DNA from: CBFIGX01 sp965662265
GTDB taxonomy: Bacteria; Bacteroidota; Bacteroidia; Flavobacteriales; UBA7430
Assembly: GCA_965662265.1 (NCBI GenBank)
Contig: CBFIGX010000011.1
Coordinates: forward strand, 1 to 52,609
DNA length: 52,609 nucleotides
Direction of reading: 5' to 3'
Below are positions 18,332-26,517 of the stretch, piece after piece. The notes beneath the pieces were generated by a model. The model saw only the letters and a list, made by a program, of their open reading frames with translations. It had not been told where the DNA came from and did not search any database. The stretch's first letter is position 1; the number at the start of each line of letters is the position of its first letter. A program made the position numbers and the translations under genes.

Positions 18332-19084
18332 ATGACTATTGCTAAATCATTAGAGAGATTTGATCACATTTCGTTGGACGAAATGGATGAGGTGGAACTA
18401 TTGAACAGAACAGATACCAAATACCTTCTTTCTTTAAAGGATTTTGAAGCTCTTCTAAACAAGTTGCCTGAACATTATAAAATTTTAGTGGTAGAGGGCA
18501 AAAAAATATCGTCTTACAAAACGAGTTATCTAGACACCGAAGAAATGCAATTCTTTAAGGATCATGCGCAAGGAAAAACAAACCGACATAAAGTTCGCTA
18601 TAGGACATACTTAGAATCTGGAATCAGTTTCTTAGAAGTCAAGCTTAAATCTAAGGGGCGAACTAAAAAAAAGAGAGTTCCCGTTGAAAATTTTAGTGAA
18701 ATAAACGCAGCACAAAAAAAATTTCTAAAAAAATGGATTCCGCAAAAAGCCTCTAAACTAATGGCTAAACTTGACAATAGTTTTGAGCGAATAACCCTGG
18801 TAAACAAGAAGGAGCCAGAGCGTTTAACTATAGATTTAAACTTATCCTTTGTAAAAAACAGCCAGACAAAAGAACTTTCTGAACACGTTATTCTTGAGTT
18901 AAAACAAGAACAGTTTAATAGACGTTCATTTATTCTTACATTGCTTAAAGAAAAAGGAATCCGTCCGCTAAGAATAAGTAAATACATGATTGGACATATT
19001 CTCTTTGATAAAAAATTAAAATACAACCGCTTTAAAAGCAAATTGTTAGAACTTAATAAAATAAACCACATATGGAATTCTTAA
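18332..19084 (+). CDS. VTC-domain protein, putative polyphosphate polymerase
   Basis: A 250-residue single-domain protein resembling the tunnel domain of yeast Vtc4, which makes polyphosphate from ATP. The expected charged tunnel residues are visible: Arg26 and Lys30 (NRTDTKYLL), Arg85/Lys87/Arg89/Arg91 (NRHKVRYRT), Glu102 and Lys104 (FLEVKLK), the RLTIDLNL strand near 180, the VILELKQE Glu near 200 and the LRISKYMIG Lys near 232. No membrane segment. The in-frame reading extends upstream into the dehydrogenase gene, but ATG 18332, 10 bases after its stop, is the natural start. It overlaps the DUF4956 gene by 13 bases, a sign of a working pair. Confidence 0.83.
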   Translation: MTIAKSLERFDHISLDEMDEVELLNRTDTKYLLSLKDFEALLNKLPEHYKILVVEGKKISSYKTSYLDTEEMQFFKDHAQGKTNRHKVRYRTYLESGISFLEVKLKSKGRTKKKRVPVENFSEINAAQKKFLKKWIPQKASKLMAKLDNSFERITLVNKKEPERLTIDLNLSFVKNSQTKELSEHVILELKQEQFNRRSFILTLLKEKGIRPLRISKYMIGHILFDKKLKYNRFKSKLLELNKINHIWNS

Positions 19085-19719
19085 ATGTTGACTTCTTTGA
19101 CCAAAAAGACTTTTTGAAACTATTGTTTCGCTTTGCCATAGATTTCTCTGTCACCTTTATTATCGTTAGGCTACTTTATTTTTCCGCCAACAGAAGAAAA
19201 GATTATCTATTTACATTCTTTATATTTAACCTCCTCACCTTTTTTATATGCTTCTTGCTTAGAAAGGTTCCTATGGAATTGGGATTTGCGCTAGGTTTAT
19301 TTGCGGTGTTTGGAATTCTTAGATACCGAACAGAGCCTATTCCTATTAAAGAAATGACCTATCTCTTTATTGTAATTGGTTTGGCTATGATTAATGCTCT
19401 TGCCAATAAATCGATTTCTTTTGTAGAGTTGATGTTTGTTAACCTTTCTGTTATTCTAGTTACCTTCAGCTTCGAAAAGTTATGGTTTAATCATGAGGTT
19501 CAAGAAAAACGGATCGTCTATGAAAGGATTGAACTTATCGTTCCTGAGAAAAGAGCAGAAATGATAGAAGACCTTAAAAAGCGCACAGGACTAGATATTG
19601 TGAAAATACAAATTGGAAAAATAGATTTTTTAAGAGATGTGGCTTCGATAACCGTTTTCTTTAAAGAAGAAGTAAAAGAGATACAATGGGGAACATATAA
19701 CGATGTTGATGAAGATTAA
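19072..19719 (+). CDS. DUF4956 membrane protein
   Basis: A 215-residue inner-membrane protein of the DUF4956 family with about four to five transmembrane segments in residues 14-145 (for example AIDFSVTFIIVRLLYF, LFTFFIFNLLTFFICFLL, TYLFIVIGLAMINALA). The family's conserved FGILRYRTEPIPIKEMTYLF stretch lies at the second-third segment boundary, and a soluble C-terminal domain of about 65 residues follows. Function is not established. DUF4956 genes commonly travel with VTC-domain genes, and the 13-base overlap with the one upstream suggests a membrane partner, perhaps a channel for the polymer. Confidence 0.82.
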   Translation: MEFLNVDFFDQKDFLKLLFRFAIDFSVTFIIVRLLYFSANRRKDYLFTFFIFNLLTFFICFLLRKVPMELGFALGLFAVFGILRYRTEPIPIKEMTYLFIVIGLAMINALANKSISFVELMFVNLSVILVTFSFEKLWFNHEVQEKRIVYERIELIVPEKRAEMIEDLKKRTGLDIVKIQIGKIDFLRDVASITVFFKEEVKEIQWGTYNDVDED

Positions 19720-20347
19720 ATTACTTATCTCTTTTGTTCTCTTAAGTTCGATTTTTGCCCATGCACAAAAAGAAGATTTAGAGTTATGGGGTTCCGTAAA
19801 ATTTAGTAAAAAAGTAAACCCTAAGTTTCGTTTTGAACTTGAAGAACAGGTGCGATGGGCCGACAGTATTAGTGTTTATAAGGAAAACTTTACCGATATA
19901 GGTCTGCGCTACAAATGGCATAAACGACATAGTATTTCGGCGCATTTTCGTGTTGTTGATGAGGCTGAAAAAGATAAAACCACACGTTTTAACATCGATC
20001 AATCATCAACACTTAATATCAAAAAAATATCACTTTCCTTAAAGCAACGTTTGCGTTACCAACAATCGTGGGACGAGTTGTCTGAAAAAGATAAAACATT
20101 GGTGCGGGCTAAATGGAGTTGTAACACTTCTAAATTTGATCATGCAAACCCCTACATAGCGCACGAGTCCTTTTGGGACATCACCAACGAAACAACCCTA
20201 TCTAAACAAAGAACCACCCTAGGGGTAAGCTGGGAAATCTCCAAAGACCTAAAATTTCAACTGTTTTGGAGGACGCAAAAAGAACGCAATGTTAACAAAC
20301 CCAAATCGATCAAAATTATCGGTCTAGGAACACACTACAAGTTCTAA
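19709..20347 (+). CDS. DUF2490 family predicted outer-membrane beta-barrel protein
   Basis: A 212-residue exported protein: residues 1-20 form a signal peptide ending AHAQ, and the remainder alternates short amphipathic beta strands (for example KFRFELEEQVRW, NFTDIGLRYKW, HSISAHFRVVDE, KFQLFWRTQKER) and ends in the hydrophobic THYKF, as outer-membrane barrels do. This fits the DUF2490 family. The ATG at 19703 is also possible. The start lies inside the DUF4956 gene, 11-17 bases overlap, so these genes are coupled. It is the last gene of the operon. Confidence 0.78.
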   Translation: MKIKLLISFVLLSSIFAHAQKEDLELWGSVKFSKKVNPKFRFELEEQVRWADSISVYKENFTDIGLRYKWHKRHSISAHFRVVDEAEKDKTTRFNIDQSSTLNIKKISLSLKQRLRYQQSWDELSEKDKTLVRAKWSCNTSKFDHANPYIAHESFWDITNETTLSKQRTTLGVSWEISKDLKFQLFWRTQKERNVNKPKSIKIIGLGTHYKF

Positions 20348-20440
20348 AAAGAAGCTTGATACCGAATCTATGACATGGCGTTATGACATCAGATTCATTG
20401 TACAACAATTTTAGTTAAATTGCATAATTAATTTAATAAT

Positions 20441-21484
20441 ATGAAGCCGTTTATCTTTTGCTTACTTATTGCCAACATAGGCTTGGCGCAATGTGATTTG
20501 CCACAAGAATACACCGCAGGTAGTACTGGGTCAAACATGACCGTATTATTAAATGCAGGTTTAATTCAATCTATGGCGTTTAGTAGCCCAAACCCATACG
20601 TAACTGCGTCTGTAGAGAATGGTTTAATCATCGGATCGTCTAGCCTGGCACCTGAAAGTTTAAATAATGGTATGCAGTCTATTGCCTTATGGGCCGATGA
20701 CACTATTACACCAGAAGAAGATGGCGCCACACAAGGAGACTTAATTACATTTCACATCATAGACGGCGTCAATCTCTACGAATTAAATCTTGTTCCGAGC
20801 GTGTCATACGTCTCACAAGGTATTCTACCATTAAACTCTGGAACTTTAGACTTCATCTGCGAAGGTGAAATTTATGGTTGCACAGATGAGTCGGCCTGTA
20901 ATTATAACCCTTATGCAACAGAGAATGATGGCTCTTGTGACTTTCCTAACTTGTATTACGATTGTGACGACAATTGTATTAACGATAGCGATAATGACCT
21001 TGCCTGTGATGAACTAGAAGTGGTGGGATGTATGGAGCCTATGGCTTGTGATTACAACCCTCTTGCAACAGATGAAGGGGATTGTTCTTACGCTGACATC
21101 GATAGCGATGGAGTTTGTGACTATCTTGACAATTGTATTGAAACAGCAAATAGTGATCAACTTGACTCGGATAATGATGGTGAAGGAGATGCCTGTGACT
21201 GGAATGATGGTTTAGGAATTAATACCTTTGCAGACAATCAACTAATCATTTACCCCAACCCTGGCAAGGATGTTCTAAACATTACCGGCGCACTGCCAGT
21301 AGCAGGCAACCTAAAGATAACTCTAAAAAATGTGCTCGGAGCTACCCTACATCATTATGCAGCACAATTGGATAGCCCTAAGTATAACCACAAAATAAAC
21401 ACGAGACTACTAAATCCTGGCTGTTACTTTATTCAAATTAAGCATCATAACAAAACGAGTAACAAAGCGTGGATAAAACAGTAA
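20441..21484 (+). CDS. Secreted T9SS cargo with Cys-rich and thrombospondin type 3 repeats
   Basis: A 347-residue exported protein. Residues 1-17 are a signal peptide ending GLAQ. Residues 18-145 are a beta-rich domain of unknown type. Two related Cys-containing repeats follow, both with the pattern GC.(D/E)..AC(N/D)YNP.A (near 148 and 197). A calcium-binding thrombospondin type 3 region is seen near 180-190 and 218-252 (DSDNDGEGDACD, DIDSDGVCDYLDNC). The last 80 residues are a type A T9SS sorting domain starting at LIIYPNPG. Secretion through T9SS to the cell surface is expected. The function is unknown; the repeats are often found in Bacteroidota surface proteins. It stands alone between two operons. 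Confidence 0.85.
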   Translation: MKPFIFCLLIANIGLAQCDLPQEYTAGSTGSNMTVLLNAGLIQSMAFSSPNPYVTASVENGLIIGSSSLAPESLNNGMQSIALWADDTITPEEDGATQGDLITFHIIDGVNLYELNLVPSVSYVSQGILPLNSGTLDFICEGEIYGCTDESACNYNPYATENDGSCDFPNLYYDCDDNCINDSDNDLACDELEVVGCMEPMACDYNPLATDEGDCSYADIDSDGVCDYLDNCIETANSDQLDSDNDGEGDACDWNDGLGINTFADNQLIIYPNPGKDVLNITGALPVAGNLKITLKNVLGATLHHYAAQLDSPKYNHKINTRLLNPGCYFIQIKHHNKTSNKAWIKQ

Positions 21485-21583
21485 TTTTAATCAATTAGAC
21501 CTTCCAAATAATTATGCATAAGCTTGTGAGCCATCCCCATTTCAGGTTGCTGGATTTCAAATGATTAGGTAAAATAAAATGGA

Positions 21584-21614
21584 TTGCTTTTCTTAGTTTG
21601 AAAGTGTAAATTTG
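21584..21614 (+). promoter_or_regulatory. Promoter of the Rid-family deaminase/ileS unit
   Basis: TTG (21584-21586), a 20-bp spacer and TAAATTTG (21607-21614) match the Bacteroidota consensus closely, 22 bases before the ATG at 21637. Confidence 0.6.
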
Positions 21615-21636
21615 CAAGCCTATAAAAACTATAAAA

Positions 21637-22062
21637 ATGTCAGATCTTAACATCGGAATAAATTCTCAGAAGGCCCCTGAACCAGTAGGTGCCTATCCTC
21701 ATGCTCGTAGGCACGGTAACTTATTATTTTTATCGGGTGTTGGACCTCGAGAACGTGGAACAAAAAAAATTCCTGGCGTAGTTCTCGACGAACAAGGGAA
21801 CATCAGGTCTTACAACATTGAAGAACAATGTCACTCTGTGTTTAATAACGTAAGAACAATTGTTGAAGAGGCGGGCTCTTCGTGGGATAAAATTATTGAT
21901 GTAACGGTTTTCCTTACCAATATGAAAGATGATTTTAAGGCCTACAATAAAATCTATGCAGAGTATTTTAAAGATAACCAACCTTGTAGGACAACAGTCG
22001 AAATATTGAGCCTACCGACGCCAATAGCAATTGAGTTAAAAGTAATGGCAACAATCGACTAA
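21637..22062 (+). CDS. Rid-family protein, likely 2-aminomuconate deaminase
   Basis: A 141-residue Rid (YjgF/YER057c) fold protein. The stretch PVGAYPHARRHGNLLFLSGVG near residues 16-36, the DVTVFLTNMKDDF segment near 88-100, the Arg in QPCRTTVE and the Glu in PIAIELK match the branch of the family that contains 2-aminomuconate deaminases rather than general RidA, which usually reads PxAIGPYSQA. The enzyme would hydrolyse 2-aminomuconate to 4-oxalocrotonate and ammonia, the step after the dehydrogenase at 16879. It lies 7 bases before ileS and has its own promoter. The exact substrate is inferred from sequence pattern and from the nearby pathway genes. Confidence 0.75.
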   Translation: MSDLNIGINSQKAPEPVGAYPHARRHGNLLFLSGVGPRERGTKKIPGVVLDEQGNIRSYNIEEQCHSVFNNVRTIVEEAGSSWDKIIDVTVFLTNMKDDFKAYNKIYAEYFKDNQPCRTTVEILSLPTPIAIELKVMATID

Positions 22063-22069
22063 GTAAATA

Positions 22070-25000
22070 ATGAAAAAGTACCCAGAGTATAAAGGATTGA
22101 ACCTTGCTGAACTAGCCGCAGCGGTTTTAGAAGAGTGGAAAAGCAAAGCAATCTTTGAGAAAAGCATTGAAACAAGAGAAGGAAATACGCCTTTTGTTTT
22201 CTTCGAAGGTCCACCCTCAGCTAATGGTATGCCAGGAATTCACCACGTGATGGCTCGAACCATAAAAGACATCTTTTGTAGATACCAAACTCTTAAAGGA
22301 CGCCAAGTAAAACGAAAGGCAGGTTGGGATACGCACGGTCTACCAGTAGAATTAGGCGTCGAAAAAGAGCTTGGAATATCTAAAGAAGATATTGGTAGAA
22401 AAATATCAATTGAGGATTATAACAAAGCCTGCAGAGAAACTGTGATGCGTTACACCGACGTGTGGAACAAACTCACCGAACAAATGGGATATTGGGTAGA
22501 CATGGAGGACCCTTATGTAACCTATGAATCCAAATACATGGAGTCTGTATGGTATTTGCTATCAAAACTATACAATAAAGGGCTAATCTATAAAGGTTAC
22601 ACCATTCAGCCGTATTCTCCAGCTGCAGGAACAGGTTTAAGTTCACACGAACTCAACCAACCAGGATGCTATAGAAATGTAAAAGACACCTCTGCAGTTG
22701 CACTTTTTAAAGCTAAAAAGGAAAGTCTAAACCTCAAATCACTAAAAGATATAGAAGGTGACATCTATTTTATTGCATGGACAACAACCCCTTGGACACT
22801 TCCGTCTAATACCGCACTTTGTGTTGGTGAAAAAATTGACTATGTGCTGGTGAAAACCTACAATCAGTATTCTGGAAAACTTATTTCTATTATACTTGCA
22901 AAAGCATTGGTTGCTAAACAGCTTTCTGGTAAGTATTTTGCTGCTGAGTCTCTTGAGCAATTGGACATCTATGAAGCGGGAGCAAAAAAAATACCATACT
23001 CTATTGTCAATGAGTTTAAGGGTGTAGACCTTGTTGGCACTCGCTATGAACAACTGTTACCTTATGCGCAGCCCTACAAAGATGCAGAAAAAGCATTTCA
23101 GGTTATTTCTGGCGATTTTGTAACTACAGAAGACGGTACAGGTATTGTTCACGTAGCTCCTACCTTTGGTGCTGACGATGCCTTAGTTGCTAAAAACTTT
23201 GACGTACCAGGCATGCTTGTACTCGACGAAAACGAAAATCCTATACCCCTTGTAGACCTTCAAGGAAAATTTGTAGCAGAAATGGGGGAATTAGCAGGCA
23301 AGTATGTTAAAAATGAATACTACGACAACGCTGATAGGCCTGAAAAATCTGTTGATGTAGAGATTGCTATTAAGCTTAAAGAAGAAAATAAAGCATTTAA
23401 AGTTGAAAAATACGAACACTCCTATCCACATTGTTGGAGAACTGACAAACCCGTTTTATACTACCCACTAGATTCTTGGTTTGTGAAATCTACAGCGGTG
23501 AAAAAGCGTATGATAGAGCTCAATCAAACCATTAATTGGAAACCAGAATCTACTGGAACAGGTAGGTTTGGAAACTGGTTAGAAAATCTGAACGACTGGA
23601 ACTTATCAAGATCTAGGTATTGGGGTATTCCTATTCCTATATGGTCTACTGAAGAAGGTGATGAACGCCTATGTATAGGCTCAGCAGAACAACTGTATAA
23701 CGAATGTGAAAAGGCTGTTCGTGAAGGAATAATGCCTGAAAACCCTATACGCGATTTTGTGCCTGGAAACATGTCTCAAGAAAATTATAACAAGCTCGAT
23801 TTACACAAAAATTATGTTGATCAAATTGTTCTTGTTTCCCCTTCTGGTAAAGCAATGCATAGAGAAGAAGACCTAATAGATGTATGGTTCGACTCTGGTT
23901 CTATGCCCTATGCACAATGGCATTACCCTTTTGAAAATAAAGACTGTATTGACAACCAAAGTTCTTACCCTGCAGACTTTATCGCTGAAGGCGTCGATCA
24001 AACCAGAGGATGGTTCTTTACACTTCACGCCATTGCTACTATGTGTTTTGACTCTGTAGCGTATAAAAATGTCATTTCTAACGGCTTGGTATTAGATAAA
24101 ACTGGCCAAAAGATGTCTAAGCGTCTTGGGAATGCGGTTGATCCTTTTGAAACACTAGACAAATTTGGTCCTGATGCTACTCGATGGTATATGATTACCA
24201 ATGCGCAACCATGGGATAATCTAAAATTTGATGTTGAAGGTATCACCGAAGTTCAAAGAAAGTTTTTCGGAACTCTATACAACACTTATTCCTTTTTCAG
24301 TTTGTATGCTAACATTGACGGATTTTGCTATGCCGAAGCTGACATAACGAACAATGTTAGACCTGAAATTGACCGATGGATTCTATCGGAGTTAAACTCT
24401 CTGATGAAAACAGTAGATCAAGCATTTGCTGACTATGAGCCTACTAAGGCAGGCAGATTGTTACAAGAATTTGTTACCGAAAACCTCAGTAACTGGTATG
24501 TTCGGCTATGCCGTCGCCGTTTTTGGAAGGGCGACTATGCCGAAGACAAAATTTCTGCCTACCAAACCCTCTTTACCTGTTTGGTAGAGGTGGCCAAAAT
24601 GGCCTCTCCAATAGCGCCATTCTTTACAGACAGGCTATACCAAGACTTAATGAATGCCACAAGTCTTACAAAAAAAGATTCTGTGCACTTAAGCTTGTTT
24701 CCTCAAGCCAATGACACACTTATTGACAAAGCCCTTGAACAGCGAATGCAAATGGCTCAAAACATCACATCTATGGTGTTATCATTAAGAAAAAAAGAAA
24801 AAATAAGAGTGCGTCAACCACTACAAAAAATAATGATTCCTGCGTCCGACAAGCATGTAATGGCTCAAATTGATGCCATCAAAGATTTGGTGTTGTCAGA
24901 AGTGAATGTGAAGGAATTAGAATTTATGAGTGAGGATTCTAAATTGTTGGTAAAGGATATTAAAGCCAATTTTAAAACACTTGGACCAAAGTTCGGTAAA

Positions 25001-25471
25001 CAAATGAAAGCGATAGCAGCAGCAATTGCACAATTCAATCAACAAGACATAGTCGCGCTAGAAAAGGCTGGAACCTTTACCCTTAACATCGATGGCGATA
25101 GTGTCTCTATTTCTCTCGAAGATGTTATCATAAGCTCGCAAGATATTCCTGGCTTATTAGTTGCAAATAACAAAGGAATTACTGTGGCCTTAGACGTGTC
25201 GCTTAGCGACGTTCTAATCCAAGAAGGCGTGGCCAGAGAATTAGTTAATAGGATTCAAAACATACGCAAAGAAGCGGGCTTAGATGTTACAGATAGAATT
25301 CGATTAGATATTGCAAAGCATCCTAAAATAGAAGCGGCACTTAAAGCAAACAAAAATTATATTTGTCAAGAAACGCTTGCCGACGCTATTTGTATATCAG
25401 ATGAGGGCCCAAAAAACGGAGTCGCTGTTGAATTTGATGATATAAAAACTTATATTGGCTTGACCAAATAG
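22070..25471 (+). CDS. ileS: Isoleucine--tRNA ligase
   Basis: IleRS attaches isoleucine to tRNA-Ile. The 1133-residue protein is a long-form enzyme. The HIGH-type signature reads NGMPGIHHV near 52-60, the form common in Bacteroidota, and the KMSKS motif reads KMSKRLG near 684. The CP1 editing domain lies between (SPAAGTGLSSHELNQPG and the GTGIVHVAPTFGADD stretch). The catalytic-domain GWDTHGLPVELGVEK is intact. The C-terminal region carries a long helical extension. It may be co-transcribed with the deaminase gene (7 bases) and possibly with dksA (31 bases). Confidence 0.96.
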   Translation: MKKYPEYKGLNLAELAAAVLEEWKSKAIFEKSIETREGNTPFVFFEGPPSANGMPGIHHVMARTIKDIFCRYQTLKGRQVKRKAGWDTHGLPVELGVEKELGISKEDIGRKISIEDYNKACRETVMRYTDVWNKLTEQMGYWVDMEDPYVTYESKYMESVWYLLSKLYNKGLIYKGYTIQPYSPAAGTGLSSHELNQPGCYRNVKDTSAVALFKAKKESLNLKSLKDIEGDIYFIAWTTTPWTLPSNTALCVGEKIDYVLVKTYNQYSGKLISIILAKALVAKQLSGKYFAAESLEQLDIYEAGAKKIPYSIVNEFKGVDLVGTRYEQLLPYAQPYKDAEKAFQVISGDFVTTEDGTGIVHVAPTFGADDALVAKNFDVPGMLVLDENENPIPLVDLQGKFVAEMGELAGKYVKNEYYDNADRPEKSVDVEIAIKLKEENKAFKVEKYEHSYPHCWRTDKPVLYYPLDSWFVKSTAVKKRMIELNQTINWKPESTGTGRFGNWLENLNDWNLSRSRYWGIPIPIWSTEEGDERLCIGSAEQLYNECEKAVREGIMPENPIRDFVPGNMSQENYNKLDLHKNYVDQIVLVSPSGKAMHREEDLIDVWFDSGSMPYAQWHYPFENKDCIDNQSSYPADFIAEGVDQTRGWFFTLHAIATMCFDSVAYKNVISNGLVLDKTGQKMSKRLGNAVDPFETLDKFGPDATRWYMITNAQPWDNLKFDVEGITEVQRKFFGTLYNTYSFFSLYANIDGFCYAEADITNNVRPEIDRWILSELNSLMKTVDQAFADYEPTKAGRLLQEFVTENLSNWYVRLCRRRFWKGDYAEDKISAYQTLFTCLVEVAKMASPIAPFFTDRLYQDLMNATSLTKKDSVHLSLFPQANDTLIDKALEQRMQMAQNITSMVLSLRKKEKIRVRQPLQKIMIPASDKHVMAQIDAIKDLVLSEVNVKELEFMSEDSKLLVKDIKANFKTLGPKFGKQMKAIAAAIAQFNQQDIVALEKAGTFTLNIDGDSVSISLEDVIISSQDIPGLLVANNKGITVALDVSLSDVLIQEGVARELVNRIQNIRKEAGLDVTDRIRLDIAKHPKIEAALKANKNYICQETLADAICISDEGPKNGVAVEFDDIKTYIGLTK

Positions 25472-25502
25472 ATGTTAATTATCTTTATTAAAATAACTCG
25501 TA

Positions 25503-25889
25503 ATGCAAGAAATTAGTAAAAGATATTCAGATGGAGATTTAGATGAATTCAAAGAATTGATTCTTGATAAGATTCAATCTGCTGAGAGAGATTTAAAAAG
25601 ACTTAGAGACTCCATCACTCAAGGTGCAGGCAACGGGACTAATGACACCTATTCTGCATTTAAAGCATTTGAAGAAGGCTCAGAAACGCTCTCTAAAGAA
25701 TCGAATTCTTTATTAGCACAACGCCAAGATAAGTTTATCAGAGATTTGAAAAACGCACTTATCCGCATAGAAAATAAAACTTATGGGATTTGTAGAGTTA
25801 CAGGTAAACTCATAAAAAAAGAACGCCTTTTACTTGTACCACACGCAACACTTAGTATTGAGGCAAAAGAAATGCAAAATAATAGATAA
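25503..25889 (+). CDS. DksA/TraR family transcriptional regulator
   Basis: A 128-residue DksA/TraR-type protein that would act on RNA polymerase through its secondary channel, coupling transcription to nutrient state. The coiled coil spans about 10-80 and the C-terminal globule holds YGICRVTGKLIKKERL and PHATLSIEAK. The usual four zinc cysteines are reduced to one (Cys in GICR), a change common in Bacteroidota and apparently tolerated. It overlaps nothing, and lspA begins 7 bases after its stop. Confidence 0.88.
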   Translation: MQEISKRYSDGDLDEFKELILDKIQSAERDLKRLRDSITQGAGNGTNDTYSAFKAFEEGSETLSKESNSLLAQRQDKFIRDLKNALIRIENKTYGICRVTGKLIKKERLLLVPHATLSIEAKEMQNNR

Positions 25890-25896
25890 ATACATT

Positions 25897-26493
25897 TTGA
25901 AAAAAACCCTTAGTATTGTACTTATCATTTTAGCCCTTGATCAAGGGCTAAAATTTTGGGTAAAAACGAATATGTTCTTAGGGCAAGAATTCCAAATTCT
26001 AGATTGGTTTTACATCCATTTCACAGAAAATAACGGAATGGCTTTCGGAATGGAATTTGGCGGACGCTGGGGTAAACTTGCCTTAAGTATTTTTAGAATC
26101 GTTTTTGTGGGCTTTCTCTTTCACTTTCTCAGAGGTTTAATCAAGCGGAATGCAGAGCCTATATTAATCACCTCCTTATCACTGGTACTTGCTGGTGCAG
26201 TTGGCAACATCATTGATGGTGTGTTTTACGGTACAATTTTCAACGATAGTTATAGACAGGTAGCAAGTTTTTTACCTGAAGATGGAGGATATGCACCTCT
26301 TTTTTTTGGTCAAGTAGTAGACATGTTTTACTTTCCATTATTTAAAGGGTATCTACCAGAATGGCTCCCGTTTTGGGGCGGCGATTATTTTGTGTTTTTT
26401 AGACCTGTTTTTAACATCGCTGACGCTGCTATATCTACAGGTGTTGGCCTAATGATTATTTTTCAAAAAAAGGTGATGAAAGAACTCGAATAG
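25897..26493 (+). CDS. lspA: Lipoprotein signal peptidase
   Basis: LspA cleaves the signal peptide of prolipoproteins after lipid attachment, within the inner membrane. The protein has four transmembrane segments and the two catalytic Asp motifs, VGNIIDGVFYG and FNIADAAISTG. TTG 25897 is chosen as start: it gives the MKKTLSIVLIILALDQ N-terminus expected for the family (198 residues), whereas the in-frame ATG at 25834 would overlap dksA by 55 bases and add residues unlike any LspA. A long loop between the two Asp motifs (about residues 125-175) is typical of Bacteroidota. Confidence 0.93.
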   Translation: MKKTLSIVLIILALDQGLKFWVKTNMFLGQEFQILDWFYIHFTENNGMAFGMEFGGRWGKLALSIFRIVFVGFLFHFLRGLIKRNAEPILITSLSLVLAGAVGNIIDGVFYGTIFNDSYRQVASFLPEDGGYAPLFFGQVVDMFYFPLFKGYLPEWLPFWGGDYFVFFRPVFNIADAAISTGVGLMIIFQKKVMKELE

Positions 26494-26517
26494 AAGATCT
26501 TTTTCTTTAATTGTTGT

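Noticed and set aside
18598..19071. 157-residue minus-strand ORF opposite the VTC gene
   Set aside because: Antisense to a well-supported gene with conserved motifs; no promoter or family match.
20364..20396. Inverted repeat GAATCT/AGATTC with two ATGACAT copies inside, before the T9SS gene
   Set aside because: Six-base arms 21 bases apart can arise by chance in AT-rich DNA; no T run or operator pattern.
22220..22260. Apparent loss of the HIGH motif in IleRS (PGIHHV)
   Set aside because: This form is the normal one in Bacteroidota IleRS, so it is not a defect.
25503..25889. Missing zinc cysteines in the DksA-like protein
   Set aside because: The reduced-cysteine form is common among Bacteroidota relatives and not a sign of decay.
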